A stretch of 43,258 bases of DNA, from the NCBI GenBank assembly GCA_029940475.1, contig JAPYUT010000026.1, forward strand, positions 8,103 to 51,360. The letters are read 5' to 3'. Source of the DNA: Verrucomicrobiales bacterium. GTDB lineage: Bacteria > Verrucomicrobiota > Verrucomicrobiia > Verrucomicrobiales > DEV007. The position numbers and the translations under genes are program-made. This document shows positions 35,765 to 43,258 of this stretch, piece by piece. Every line of letters starts with the position of its first letter. The first letter of the stretch is position 1. Under the pieces are notes generated by a model. It did no database searches. It was not told the origin of the DNA and worked only from the letters and a program-made list of their open reading frames with translations.

Positions 35765-36532
35765 ATGAAACTTGAAGGCAAATCCATCATTGTTACCGGA
35801 AGCTCGATGGGGATTGGTGAGGCGATCGCCCGCAGGGTGGTCGCCGAAGGTGGCCGGGTTTTAATACACGGAATTGAATCGGCTGAAACCCGAAAAGTTG
35901 CCGGATCACTTGGCATGCCCTTTTGTGTCGGGGATCTTTCAGAGCCGCAGCATTGTGAGGATATTGTGGCAATGGCCGTGACGGAGTTTGGAGGCCTGCA
36001 CGGGCTGGTTAACAATGCCGGCGTGGTCTGGCGCAACCTGATTGAGGAGACCGACGCGGCTTTCTTTGATTCAGTGATGGCGATTAATGCCCGTGCCCCG
36101 CTGTTACTTATCCGGGCAGCCTTGAAGGAACTGAGTATCAGTAATGGATATGTTGTGAATATTGGCTCGGTAAACGCTTATTCAGGTGAGCCTAATTTGT
36201 TGGCATACAGTGCCGCGAAAGGTGCCTTGATGACCATGACGCGCAACCTCGGCGATACCCTGCACCGTGAGCACGGCGTAAAGGTCAACCAGATTAATCC
36301 GGGCTGGGTGCTCAGCGAGGGCGAGAGGCAGCGCAAGATTGATGAAGGAATGCCGGATGACTGGTTTGACACCCTTGCTAAAGACGAGGCTCCCAGTGGC
36401 CGCATGATCACACCTGAAGAGATAGCAGCGACTGCCGTGCATTTCTTAAGCGATGAGTTCGGCCCGATAAGCGGCCAGGTGATTGAGTTGTCACAGTTTC
36501 CTTTTATCGGCAGGAATTCACCAAAGTGCTAG
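35765..36532 (+). CDS. Short-chain dehydrogenase/reductase (SDR)
   Basis: A 255-residue classical SDR. The start is ATG 35765, with GGAG at 35755-35758 six bases upstream and the usual N-terminus MKLEGKSIIVTGSSMGIG. Upstream TTG 35741 and ATG 35750 are in frame but have no such support. Visible motifs are TGSSMGIG (cofactor), NNAG and the catalytic YSAAK. It uses NAD(H) or NADP(H) to oxidise or reduce a hydroxyl/keto group, here most likely on a sugar or sugar acid. It sits between a polyol-type dehydrogenase and a sugar isomerase/epimerase-like gene, so the three probably act in one pathway. Confidence 0.92.
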   Translation: MKLEGKSIIVTGSSMGIGEAIARRVVAEGGRVLIHGIESAETRKVAGSLGMPFCVGDLSEPQHCEDIVAMAVTEFGGLHGLVNNAGVVWRNLIEETDAAFFDSVMAINARAPLLLIRAALKELSISNGYVVNIGSVNAYSGEPNLLAYSAAKGALMTMTRNLGDTLHREHGVKVNQINPGWVLSEGERQRKIDEGMPDDWFDTLAKDEAPSGRMITPEEIAATAVHFLSDEFGPISGQVIELSQFPFIGRNSPKC

Positions 36533-36587
36533 TTGCATTATCATTAATGCTGCGGGCATCCAAGGGGAAAGCTTAGAGTGGAGAAGA

Positions 36588-37493
36588 ATGCCGAAATTAG
36601 CTGCATTTCCAAAGGCTTACATGAAAGCGCTCTGCCGGGATGGAGGGATGCTGGTTGAGGACTGGCTTGATATCGCGGCAGGCCTGCAGATTGAGGGGGT
36701 TGAGTGGTATGCCGGATTCCTTGAGAACGATGAGGTTGCTAACTGGGCAAAGTTTCGCAACTCAGCGCGTGAGCGGGGACTGGAGATTCCAATGTTGTGT
36801 TGTTCGCCGGACTTTACCCACCCGGATCCTGAGTTTCGTTCAGCAGAGATTGACAAGGAGAAACGCTGGATTGACATGGCTGCTGAACTTGGAGCGCAGT
36901 TCTGCCGGGTGCTCTCCGGCCAGCGCAGGCCGGAAGTGTCCCGCAAGGCAGGCCTGCAGTATGCTAAGGATGCGATTGTAGAGTGCCTTGAGCATGCGCA
37001 GCCCAGGGGGATTACGCTGATTATTGAAAATCACTATAAGGATGATTTCTGGGATTTTCCGGAGTTTGCCCAGCATATGGACATCTTTTGTGAACTCGTG
37101 GAAATGATTGAGCACCCGTTTTTCGGAGTGAATTATGACCCGAGTAACACTTTCCTCGCCGGGGAGGACCCGCTTGAGTTGCTGAGGCGGGTGAAGCACC
37201 GGGTGGTGACCATGCATGCCAGTGACCGTTACCTTGTGGAGGGAACGATTGAGGACTTGCGGCGTGAGGAGATTGGCGTGGCAGGATATGCCAAGCGGCT
37301 TTGCCATGGACAAATCGGCGAAGGGCTTAATGATTATGACATGATCTTCAGGGAATTGTGCTCAGCGGGCTTTGACGGCTGGATCAGCATTGAGGACGGG
37401 GTGGACGGAGTTGAACAACTGCGGTGCAGTGTCGACTTCTTGCGCAGGATGATCGCTTTGCATTGGGGGCTCCCCCCTGCGGGAGGGCAGTGA
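36588..37493 (+). CDS. Sugar phosphate isomerase/epimerase (xylose isomerase-like TIM barrel)
   Basis: A 301-residue protein from ATG 36588, preceded by GGAG at 36580-36583. An in-frame ATG at 36483 would overlap the SDR gene by 50 bases and is rejected. The TIM barrel shows the expected metal-binding acids and histidines: LIIENHY, FGVNYDPSN, VVTMHASD and GWISIEDG. The family includes xylose isomerase-type aldose-ketose isomerases, hydroxypyruvate isomerase and inosose dehydratase. The substrate here is unknown. It is third in a run with an MDR and an SDR dehydrogenase, consistent with catabolism of a sugar or polyol. The following PSD1 gene starts 92 bases later. Confidence 0.88.
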   Translation: MPKLAAFPKAYMKALCRDGGMLVEDWLDIAAGLQIEGVEWYAGFLENDEVANWAKFRNSARERGLEIPMLCCSPDFTHPDPEFRSAEIDKEKRWIDMAAELGAQFCRVLSGQRRPEVSRKAGLQYAKDAIVECLEHAQPRGITLIIENHYKDDFWDFPEFAQHMDIFCELVEMIEHPFFGVNYDPSNTFLAGEDPLELLRRVKHRVVTMHASDRYLVEGTIEDLRREEIGVAGYAKRLCHGQIGEGLNDYDMIFRELCSAGFDGWISIEDGVDGVEQLRCSVDFLRRMIALHWGLPPAGGQ

Positions 37494-37585
37494 GTTGGAT
37501 TGTACGAATTTTCCTTGGCGCAAGGGGGCATCTTTCTTTATTTGGATAGTATTGATGTTTTTGAACGCCTTTAATCTTGGAAGAA

Positions 37586-40500
37586 ATGCGGGGTTGTGGG
37601 AGTATAACAGGAGTGTTGAATTCCTTACGCGTCAGTTTGCTCATATCGGTGGTTGTCCTGTCACAGGGGAACTCCGCTAAGGCTGCTCCCACAGTTGAAC
37701 AATTACAGTTCTTTGAGGCCAAGGTGAGGCCCCTGCTGGCAGAGCGTTGTTACCGCTGTCATTCGGTTCAGGCGGAGAAATTGAAGGCGGGATTATTGCT
37801 GGATCATGGTTCCACCATTCTCGAGGGTGGGGATTCAGGGGCGGCGCTTAAACCCGGAGATCCTGGCCAAAGCCTGATCATTGAGGCGGTGGAATACGGC
37901 AACCCGGATCTTCAAATGCCTCCGAAAAAGAAATTGGCGGAAGCTGAGATTGAACTGTTGAGAAAATGGGTGGAGATGGGGGCGCCGTGGCCCAATGAAG
38001 CTGTTCCCGCAGCCGAGAAGAAACTTGGCCCGAAAAATTTTGATCTTGCTGCGCGACGGGCAGAACACTGGTGCTGGCAACCGATACAAAGGTTGCCGTC
38101 GCCGAATGTTAAGGACAAGACGTGGTCGTCCAACCCGATAGACCTGCACGTGTTATCCCTGCTGGAGAGCAAGGGCATGAAGCCTTCGGTGCCGGCAGGG
38201 AAACGCAATCTCATTCGTCGTGCATACTTTGATTTAATAGGTCTACCGCCGACCCCGGGTCAGGTTGATGCTTTTATCGGAGATGATGCGCCGGAAGCCT
38301 TTGCCGGGGTGATTGATGAATTACTTGGATCGCCGCATTTCGGTGAAAGGTGGGGGCGTCACTGGATGGACTTGATGCGTTATGCCGAGAGTTGCGGGCA
38401 TGAATTTGATTACCCGATTCCGCATGCCACCGAGTATCGTGATTACCTGATCAGGGCATTCAATGCTGATGTGGCATATAACCAGCTGGTTACCGAGCAT
38501 ATTGCAGGTGACTTGATTGGGAAGCCCCGCCTTCATCCTGAGGAAAATTACAACGAGTCACTGATTGGCACCGGGTTCTGGCACCTGCATGAGGCCACCC
38601 ATGCGCCGACTGATGTGCGTGGCAATGAGGCTGAACGCGTGGATAACCAGATTGACGTCTTCAGCAAGACATTTCTTGGGCTTACAGTTTCCTGTGCGCG
38701 TTGCCACGACCACATGTTTGATGCGATATCGACCAAGGATTACTATGCGCTTGCCGGTTACCTGCAGAGTTCACGACGGCAGGAGGCACTGCTTGATCCC
38801 GGCGCCAGGATTGCCGCCAAGGTCGCTGAGCTAAAGGGGGTCAAAAAGGAGGCTGATGACATGCTGGCAAAAACCTTTGGGGATGGCATCAATCCTGAGA
38901 TGATGGCGCGTTACCTGATGGCGGCACGCGAGGCGGTTCGGGGAGGCAACGGTGCAGAGTTAGCCAAGAGTCACGGGGTCGAGCCCTCAGCACTTGAGCG
39001 CTGGGTGGCGGCACTCCGCGTGCCGGAAGTTAAAGAACCGGATCATCCACTCTTTGTCTGGGCGCAGTTTATTGAGGGCGACATTGATCCTTCTACGGCG
39101 ATTTTTGACAGGCGCTACCAGGATATTCGTCGACGCCTTGCTGAACGTCACAAGCAAAGTGGCGAGTTGGTAAAAGGCGCCGTGAAATTTGCTGATTTTA
39201 CAGAGAAGAGTTTTGAGGATGCCGGCTGGTTCACAACGGGTGAGTCTTTTGGCGGCAGTCCGAGCGGGATTGGGCAGTGGGCGCATGCCAATGCCGGCGT
39301 GGCGGTTGCGGGAAGGGCGCATGGAGGTCGATTGGCAGGTCAACTTCACGGGGTATTGCGTTCACCGACTTTCGAGATAACACATAACCAGATTCATCAC
39401 TTGGTGTCTGCCCGCAAGGGAGGCTTGCAGATTCGACTTATTATCGACAGTTACGTGATGGAACCCTACAACGGATTGCTCTTTGGGGGCACTCGAATCA
39501 ATGATGCTAACACCGACGGCAAGGCCAAGTGGCTTTCGCAGGGGCGTGATTTAAAGATGTATCGCGGCCACAAGGCGCACCTTGAGTATATCGATCATGG
39601 CAACGGACATTTTGAGCTTGATGAAATATGGTTTTCCGATGGCAGGGCCCCGATAATTGCGCCTTCTGCCACGGCACTGAAGATTGCCGGCAATGAGAAG
39701 ATTCATTCCGTCAAGGGTCTTGCGATGGCCTACGGCTGGTTGTGGAAGCACGCCAGCGAGGCACCGGAGAAACTCGACGAGGACGGGCAGCGGTTTTTGT
39801 CATGGCTAATGGCGCGGGGAATGGGTGACCCGGAGCGTGATGCAGGCATTGCGCGATGCCAGGAAAGGATGGCACAGGTTTCCAAGACCGTGCCCGCACC
39901 GAAACGGGTGCAGGGGTTGACGGATGGCACTACCGAGAATGAGTTTGTATTTCTGCGTGGCAGTCACAAGCGCCTTGGCGATGAGGTGCCCCGAAAATTC
40001 CTGACTGCCCTTGGCGGCGAGAGCTTACCGGCTTCGAAACAGGGAAGCGGCAGGCTTGTCCTTGCCGGCCAGGTGACAGATCCTGATAACCCTTTAACAC
40101 CCAGAGTGATGGTGAATAGACTTTGGCACCATTTGTTCGGCCGCGGGATTGTGGCGACAACTGATGATTTTGGAGTGTTGGGGCAACGACCTTCCAACCC
40201 TGGCTTGCTTGATCACCTTGCAATCTCGTTCATCGATGAGGGTTGGTCCATCAAGCGTGCCCTGAAGCGGATTATGCTGTCTAAAACTTATCAACAGGCC
40301 AGCATTGCAGGAGGCATGGCAGAGGAATCTGATCCGCAAAATATTCTGTTGCACCGAAGTAATTTGCGCCGGCTTCAGGGCGAAGTGATACGTGACAGTA
40401 TCCTGGCGATATCCGGGCGGCTTGACCGCAAGATGTTTGCCGGGTCAGTGCCGGTGCACCTGACTGATTTCATGACCGGTCGCGGGCGTCCGCGCGGTGG

Positions 40501-40888
40501 ACCGCTTGACGGGCAGGGGCGTCGCAGTATCTATATTTCGGTGCGGCGCAATTTTTTGTCGCCGATGATGCTGGCCTTTGATATGCCAATCCCATTCAGT
40601 AGCATGGGACGCCGCACGGTATCAAATGTTCCTGGACAGGCCCTGATCATGATGAATGATCCTTTTGTGCACGAGCAGGCCGGGCTTTGGGGCAAGCGAA
40701 TGGCGGCCTTGAAACTGAATCGGGAAGAAGTGGTCAGCAGGATGTATCTGGAAGCCTTTGCGCGGCCGCCGGATGCGGTGGAACTGGCTGCTGGGGTTGA
40801 GTTTCTGGGTGAGGGGTTGAGCGTGGAGAAACTCAGTGACTATGCCCACGTGCTTTTTAATACCAAGGAGTTTATCTATTTAAATTAG
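37586..40888 (+). CDS. PSD1 cytochrome c - DUF1549 - DUF1553 secreted protein
   Basis: An 1100-residue protein. I use ATG 37586; TTG 37577 and GTG 37613 are also possible, and only the hydrophobic signal VSLLISVVVLSQ is certain. Domains: PSD1 planctomycete cytochrome c (about 35-130) with the haem motif CYRCH near residue 55 and PDLQMPPKK, which may supply the methionine ligand; DUF1549 (about 175-390), including CARCHDH; a middle beta-rich, possibly carbohydrate-binding region (about 530-690, ELDEIWFSDG); and DUF1553 (about 800-1095). The family is common in Planctomycetota and Verrucomicrobiota, often beside DUF1501 genes. A covalently bound haem suggests redox activity outside the cytoplasm; the reaction is not established. 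The DUF1501 gene follows six bases after the stop. Confidence 0.92.
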   Translation: MRGCGSITGVLNSLRVSLLISVVVLSQGNSAKAAPTVEQLQFFEAKVRPLLAERCYRCHSVQAEKLKAGLLLDHGSTILEGGDSGAALKPGDPGQSLIIEAVEYGNPDLQMPPKKKLAEAEIELLRKWVEMGAPWPNEAVPAAEKKLGPKNFDLAARRAEHWCWQPIQRLPSPNVKDKTWSSNPIDLHVLSLLESKGMKPSVPAGKRNLIRRAYFDLIGLPPTPGQVDAFIGDDAPEAFAGVIDELLGSPHFGERWGRHWMDLMRYAESCGHEFDYPIPHATEYRDYLIRAFNADVAYNQLVTEHIAGDLIGKPRLHPEENYNESLIGTGFWHLHEATHAPTDVRGNEAERVDNQIDVFSKTFLGLTVSCARCHDHMFDAISTKDYYALAGYLQSSRRQEALLDPGARIAAKVAELKGVKKEADDMLAKTFGDGINPEMMARYLMAAREAVRGGNGAELAKSHGVEPSALERWVAALRVPEVKEPDHPLFVWAQFIEGDIDPSTAIFDRRYQDIRRRLAERHKQSGELVKGAVKFADFTEKSFEDAGWFTTGESFGGSPSGIGQWAHANAGVAVAGRAHGGRLAGQLHGVLRSPTFEITHNQIHHLVSARKGGLQIRLIIDSYVMEPYNGLLFGGTRINDANTDGKAKWLSQGRDLKMYRGHKAHLEYIDHGNGHFELDEIWFSDGRAPIIAPSATALKIAGNEKIHSVKGLAMAYGWLWKHASEAPEKLDEDGQRFLSWLMARGMGDPERDAGIARCQERMAQVSKTVPAPKRVQGLTDGTTENEFVFLRGSHKRLGDEVPRKFLTALGGESLPASKQGSGRLVLAGQVTDPDNPLTPRVMVNRLWHHLFGRGIVATTDDFGVLGQRPSNPGLLDHLAISFIDEGWSIKRALKRIMLSKTYQQASIAGGMAEESDPQNILLHRSNLRRLQGEVIRDSILAISGRLDRKMFAGSVPVHLTDFMTGRGRPRGGPLDGQGRRSIYISVRRNFLSPMMLAFDMPIPFSSMGRRTVSNVPGQALIMMNDPFVHEQAGLWGKRMAALKLNREEVVSRMYLEAFARPPDAVELAAGVEFLGEGLSVEKLSDYAHVLFNTKEFIYLN

Positions 40889-40894
40889 AATCCA

Positions 40895-42307
40895 ATGCAT
40901 TGCCGTCAATACCAGAGAGCTCCGATTAATCGCAGGGATTTGCTGAAGGCATCAGGCTTTGGGTTTGGTGCGTTTGCCTTTGATGCCCTGAGCGGGCAGG
41001 GGCATTGCGGGCAAAGTGCTAATCGAACGCACCATGAGGCGAAGGCGAAAAATGTGATTTTTCTCTATATGGATGGTGGCGTTTCACACGTCGATTCATT
41101 TGATCCAAAGCCGGCTCTCAAGAAGCATAACGGCAAGAATCCGGCCGATTTCTTCAAGGTTGCCCCGACGCAATTCAATAATAACGGAAAGATCCTGGCG
41201 AGTCCCTGGAACTTTAAAGAGTATGGCAAGAGCGGCATTGTGGTGAGTGATCTTTTCCCGCACATAGCGCAGCATGTCGACGATCTGGCGGTGGTGAGGT
41301 CGATGACATCCAATTTTGCGGAACATACCAATGCCAACTATTTCCTGCACACTGGCAGTGGCCTTCAGGGGCGGCCCAGCATGGGTGCCTGGGTAACCTA
41401 CGGTCTTGGTAGCGAGAGCAAGGATCTCCCCGGATTTGTCGTTGTTAACGGTGGGTTGACACCTCCGGGGGGTTTGGATAATTTTAATAGCGGCTTCCTT
41501 CCTGCATCCTATCAGGGATCAGTCTTCAAGCCTGGGGGGAGTGCGCCTGTTGCCAATATAAGTCGCCGGGAGCGTGATTTGCAGACGCAACGCAGTAAAC
41601 TTGACCTGTTGGCTAAACTTGATGCAGGGGCGGCTGAACGTTCCGGAGGCCAGGATGCGATCGAATCGGCTATTGCAAATTATGAAATGGCTTTTCGTAT
41701 GCAGAGCTCAGTGCCGGAATTGACTGATCTTTCCGGTGAGTCGGAGCAATTGAAGGAACTCTATGGCATGAACCACAAATATGACAAGACACGGATCTTC
41801 GCCTCCGAGTGCTTGATGGCACGGCGCCTTGTGGAGCGGGGCGTGCGCTTTGTGGAACTGACCTGCCCGAATACCGGTAATGATCGATGGGATGCGCATA
41901 GCAACCTGAAGAAAAACCACGAGAATAACTCACTGGCTGTCGACCAACCCATTGCAGCATTGCTCACTGACCTTAAACAGCGTGGGATGCTCAATGAGAC
42001 ACTGGTGATCTGGGCCGGGGAATTTGGCCGAACTCCCTTTGCCCAGGGAAGTAACGGGCGTGACCATCATCCTTTTGCATATTCAATCTGGATGGCGGGC
42101 GGCGGAACAAAGGGAGGAACCATTTACGGGAAAACCGATCAGTTTGGTTATCATGTAATTGAAGGCAAGCTTGAGATGCATGACATGCACGCCACCATGT
42201 TGCACCTGCTGGGGATTGATCACGAGCGCAGCACCTACCGGTTTAGCGGCCGGGATATGCGCCTTACTGATGTCCACGGGCATGTGGTGCATGATATCAT
42301 TGGCTGA
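40895..42307 (+). CDS. DUF1501 protein with Tat signal
   Basis: A 470-residue DUF1501 protein, homologous to the product of 13377-14807. The N-terminus has a clear twin-arginine signal (NRRDLLKASGFGFGAFAFDAL), so it is likely exported folded. Shared motifs include VIFLYMDGGVSHVDSFDPKP, WAGEFGRTPFAQ, GRDHHPFAYSIWMAGGG and HDMHATMLHLLGIDH, rich in candidate metal ligands as in the alkaline phosphatase/sulfatase fold. It follows the PSD1-DUF1549-DUF1553 gene by six bases, so the two are co-transcribed and probably form a functional pair. The reaction is unknown. ATG 40895 places the RR motif at residues 13-14. Confidence 0.92.
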   Translation: MHCRQYQRAPINRRDLLKASGFGFGAFAFDALSGQGHCGQSANRTHHEAKAKNVIFLYMDGGVSHVDSFDPKPALKKHNGKNPADFFKVAPTQFNNNGKILASPWNFKEYGKSGIVVSDLFPHIAQHVDDLAVVRSMTSNFAEHTNANYFLHTGSGLQGRPSMGAWVTYGLGSESKDLPGFVVVNGGLTPPGGLDNFNSGFLPASYQGSVFKPGGSAPVANISRRERDLQTQRSKLDLLAKLDAGAAERSGGQDAIESAIANYEMAFRMQSSVPELTDLSGESEQLKELYGMNHKYDKTRIFASECLMARRLVERGVRFVELTCPNTGNDRWDAHSNLKKNHENNSLAVDQPIAALLTDLKQRGMLNETLVIWAGEFGRTPFAQGSNGRDHHPFAYSIWMAGGGTKGGTIYGKTDQFGYHVIEGKLEMHDMHATMLHLLGIDHERSTYRFSGRDMRLTDVHGHVVHDIIG

Positions 42308-42362
42308 TTGGAGCTGTTGAGAGCTTGCCAAATCCATTGATGACAGATAGAAGGGGCTTGCA

Positions 42363-43178
42363 ATGGCTGCCAAGAAAGCAAAAAAGAAGCGCGCCAGTAA
42401 ACCGATTAAGCCGGTAGTTGAGATCAAGAACCTTACGGTTCGCTACGATCGTGTGGTGTTGCGCAAGATTTCCTGGAAGATTGAGAAAGGACAGCAATGG
42501 GTCCTCCTTGGCTCCAACGGTTCAGGCAAGACCACCCTGCTGATGGCAATAGCCGGTTACGTGACGCCGACGACAGGAGATGTTATCGCCGGCAAGGAGG
42601 ACATTGCATGGAGTGAGTTGCGCAAGCGTATCGGGGTGGTCAGCGCTTCAGTGGCGCAGCGCATTGAACCTGGGGAAACCGCCTTTGAGGTTGTTCTCAG
42701 TGGTAAGGAGGCGATGATTAACCACTGGGGAAAGATTCCCCGTGATGAGCGCAAGGCGGCTAAAAAGATTCTACGCAAGGTTGAAGCTGAGCACTTAAGG
42801 AAACGTCCCTGGGGTGTGCTCTCTCAGGGGGAGCGTCAGAGGGTTCTCATCGGGCGTGCCTTGATGTGCAAGGCAAAGCTGCTTATCCTTGATGAGCCGT
42901 GTGCAGGGCTTGACCCTGTTGCCAGGGAGGATTTCCTTAATTTCATTAATCGTCTCGCATCGCGCAAGAGGGGGGCTCCAACATTGCTTTTTGTGACGCA
43001 TCATGTTGAGGAGATCATTCCCGCCATTACCCATGCGGCTCTCTTGAAGGAGGGGGAATTTGTTGCCGCCGGGCCTGCTGAGGAGGTTTTAAAGACCGCT
43101 AAGTTGCGTGATACTTTTGGCGCGGAGGTCCGGCTTCGCTACAGTAATGAACGATACCGTTTGCGGGTGGACAGGTAG
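42363..43178 (+). CDS. ABC transporter ATP-binding protein
   Basis: A 271-residue ABC ATPase. It begins with a lysine-rich tail (AAKKAKKKRASK), then has Walker A GSNGSGKTT (about 54-62), the signature LSQGERQRV, Walker B LLILDEP and the H-loop FVTHH. AGKGG-type A is preceded by AAGGGG at about 42351-42356, a reasonable ribosome binding site for ATG 42363. No permease gene is within the window, so the transported solute is unknown. Similarity in layout to ModF/iron-complex type single-domain ATPases is only a loose impression. It follows the DUF1501 gene by 55 bases. Confidence 0.9.
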   Translation: MAAKKAKKKRASKPIKPVVEIKNLTVRYDRVVLRKISWKIEKGQQWVLLGSNGSGKTTLLMAIAGYVTPTTGDVIAGKEDIAWSELRKRIGVVSASVAQRIEPGETAFEVVLSGKEAMINHWGKIPRDERKAAKKILRKVEAEHLRKRPWGVLSQGERQRVLIGRALMCKAKLLILDEPCAGLDPVAREDFLNFINRLASRKRGAPTLLFVTHHVEEIIPAITHAALLKEGEFVAAGPAEEVLKTAKLRDTFGAEVRLRYSNERYRLRVDR

Positions 43179-43183
43179 GGAGT

Positions 43184-43199
43184 GCAGGAAAATTCCTGC
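43184..43199. terminator. Hairpin after the ABC ATPase gene
   Basis: GCAGGAA (43184-43190) and TTCCTGC (43193-43199) form a perfect inverted repeat just after the stop of the ABC gene. It also lies just beyond the stop of the putative reverse-strand gene at 43201, which suits a bidirectional terminator. No T-run follows. Confidence 0.35.
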
Positions 43200-43200
43200 C

Positions 43201-43258
43201 TCAGGGATGGATGATGTCGGGGCTGACCCAGTGGGGCATCACATGGGGGGTATAATGG
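43201..43258 (-). CDS. Possible C-terminal end of a convergent gene (partial)
   Basis: On the reverse strand one frame stays open from the window edge to TGA at 43201-43203, reading HYTPHVMPHWVSPDIIHP. The residue mix is protein-like, and a hairpin lies two bases beyond the stop, as expected between convergent genes. With only 18 codons visible, no function can be given and chance is possible. Confidence 0.35.
   Translation of the reverse strand, partial: HYTPHVMPHWVSPDIIHP

Noticed and set aside
36483-36587. Upstream ATG extension of the sugar isomerase gene
   Set aside because: It would overlap the SDR gene by 50 bases and add a sequence unlike the family, whereas ATG 36588 has GGAG just upstream.

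Overview
The window looks like a chromosomal segment of a Verrucomicrobiota bacterium, or less likely a relative in the Planctomycetota-Verrucomicrobiota group. The signs are two DUF1549/DUF1553 + DUF1501 gene pairs (one with a PSD1 cytochrome c domain), an arylsulfatase, two DUF1080 proteins, SHD1 and LamG modules, many secreted proteins, weak Shine-Dalgarno sites and frequent TTG/GTG starts. No rRNA, tRNA, CRISPR array, insertion sequence or phage gene was recognised.

Layout. 1-2106: the end of one gene and a complete gene for related repeat-rich membrane-anchored proteins, then a secreted proline-rich protein. 2276-6718: two adjacent secreted amidohydrolase-type proteins carrying three amidohydrolase-like units, only one of which keeps the metal site. 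6733-17114: an accessory catabolic block with a Gfo/Idh/MocA oxidoreductase, a large secreted protein of unknown function (possibly lyase-like), a SHD1-DUF1549-LamG-DUF1553 protein coupled to a DUF1501 protein, a sulfatase and a DUF1080 protein. 17352-21095: an unknown membrane protein, a tandem ACT-domain protein, a HAD phosphatase and an MGDG-synthase-type glycosyltransferase. 21442-27539: mostly housekeeping genes, mtnA, tmk, a DNA polymerase III delta-prime subunit, glycerate kinase and fabD. 27567-34496: DUF885 and S9 peptidases, selB, and a small lipoprotein with an HEVLH motif. 34691-42307: a medium-chain dehydrogenase, a short-chain dehydrogenase and a sugar isomerase/epimerase, followed by the second DUF1549/DUF1553 + DUF1501 pair. 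42363-43258: an ABC ATPase and probably the end of a convergent gene.

The genes fit a heterotroph that breaks down complex, probably sulfated, polysaccharides. Secreted sulfatase, DUF1080, DUF1549/1553 and DUF1501 proteins would act outside the cytoplasm, and the cytoplasmic oxidoreductases and isomerase would process the sugars released. selB shows that the cell makes selenoproteins, but no selenoprotein or selC was found here.

The most striking observation is at 22150-23655. mtnA ends in a 3' portion with different codon preference. A reversed DUF1080 gene follows, then the last 27 codons of another reversed gene, and then an orphan second copy of the mtnA 3' end (39 codons plus stop), just upstream of tmk. 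This is what is expected if a foreign fragment recombined into mtnA at one end and joined illegitimately at the other. An assembly chimera must be excluded.
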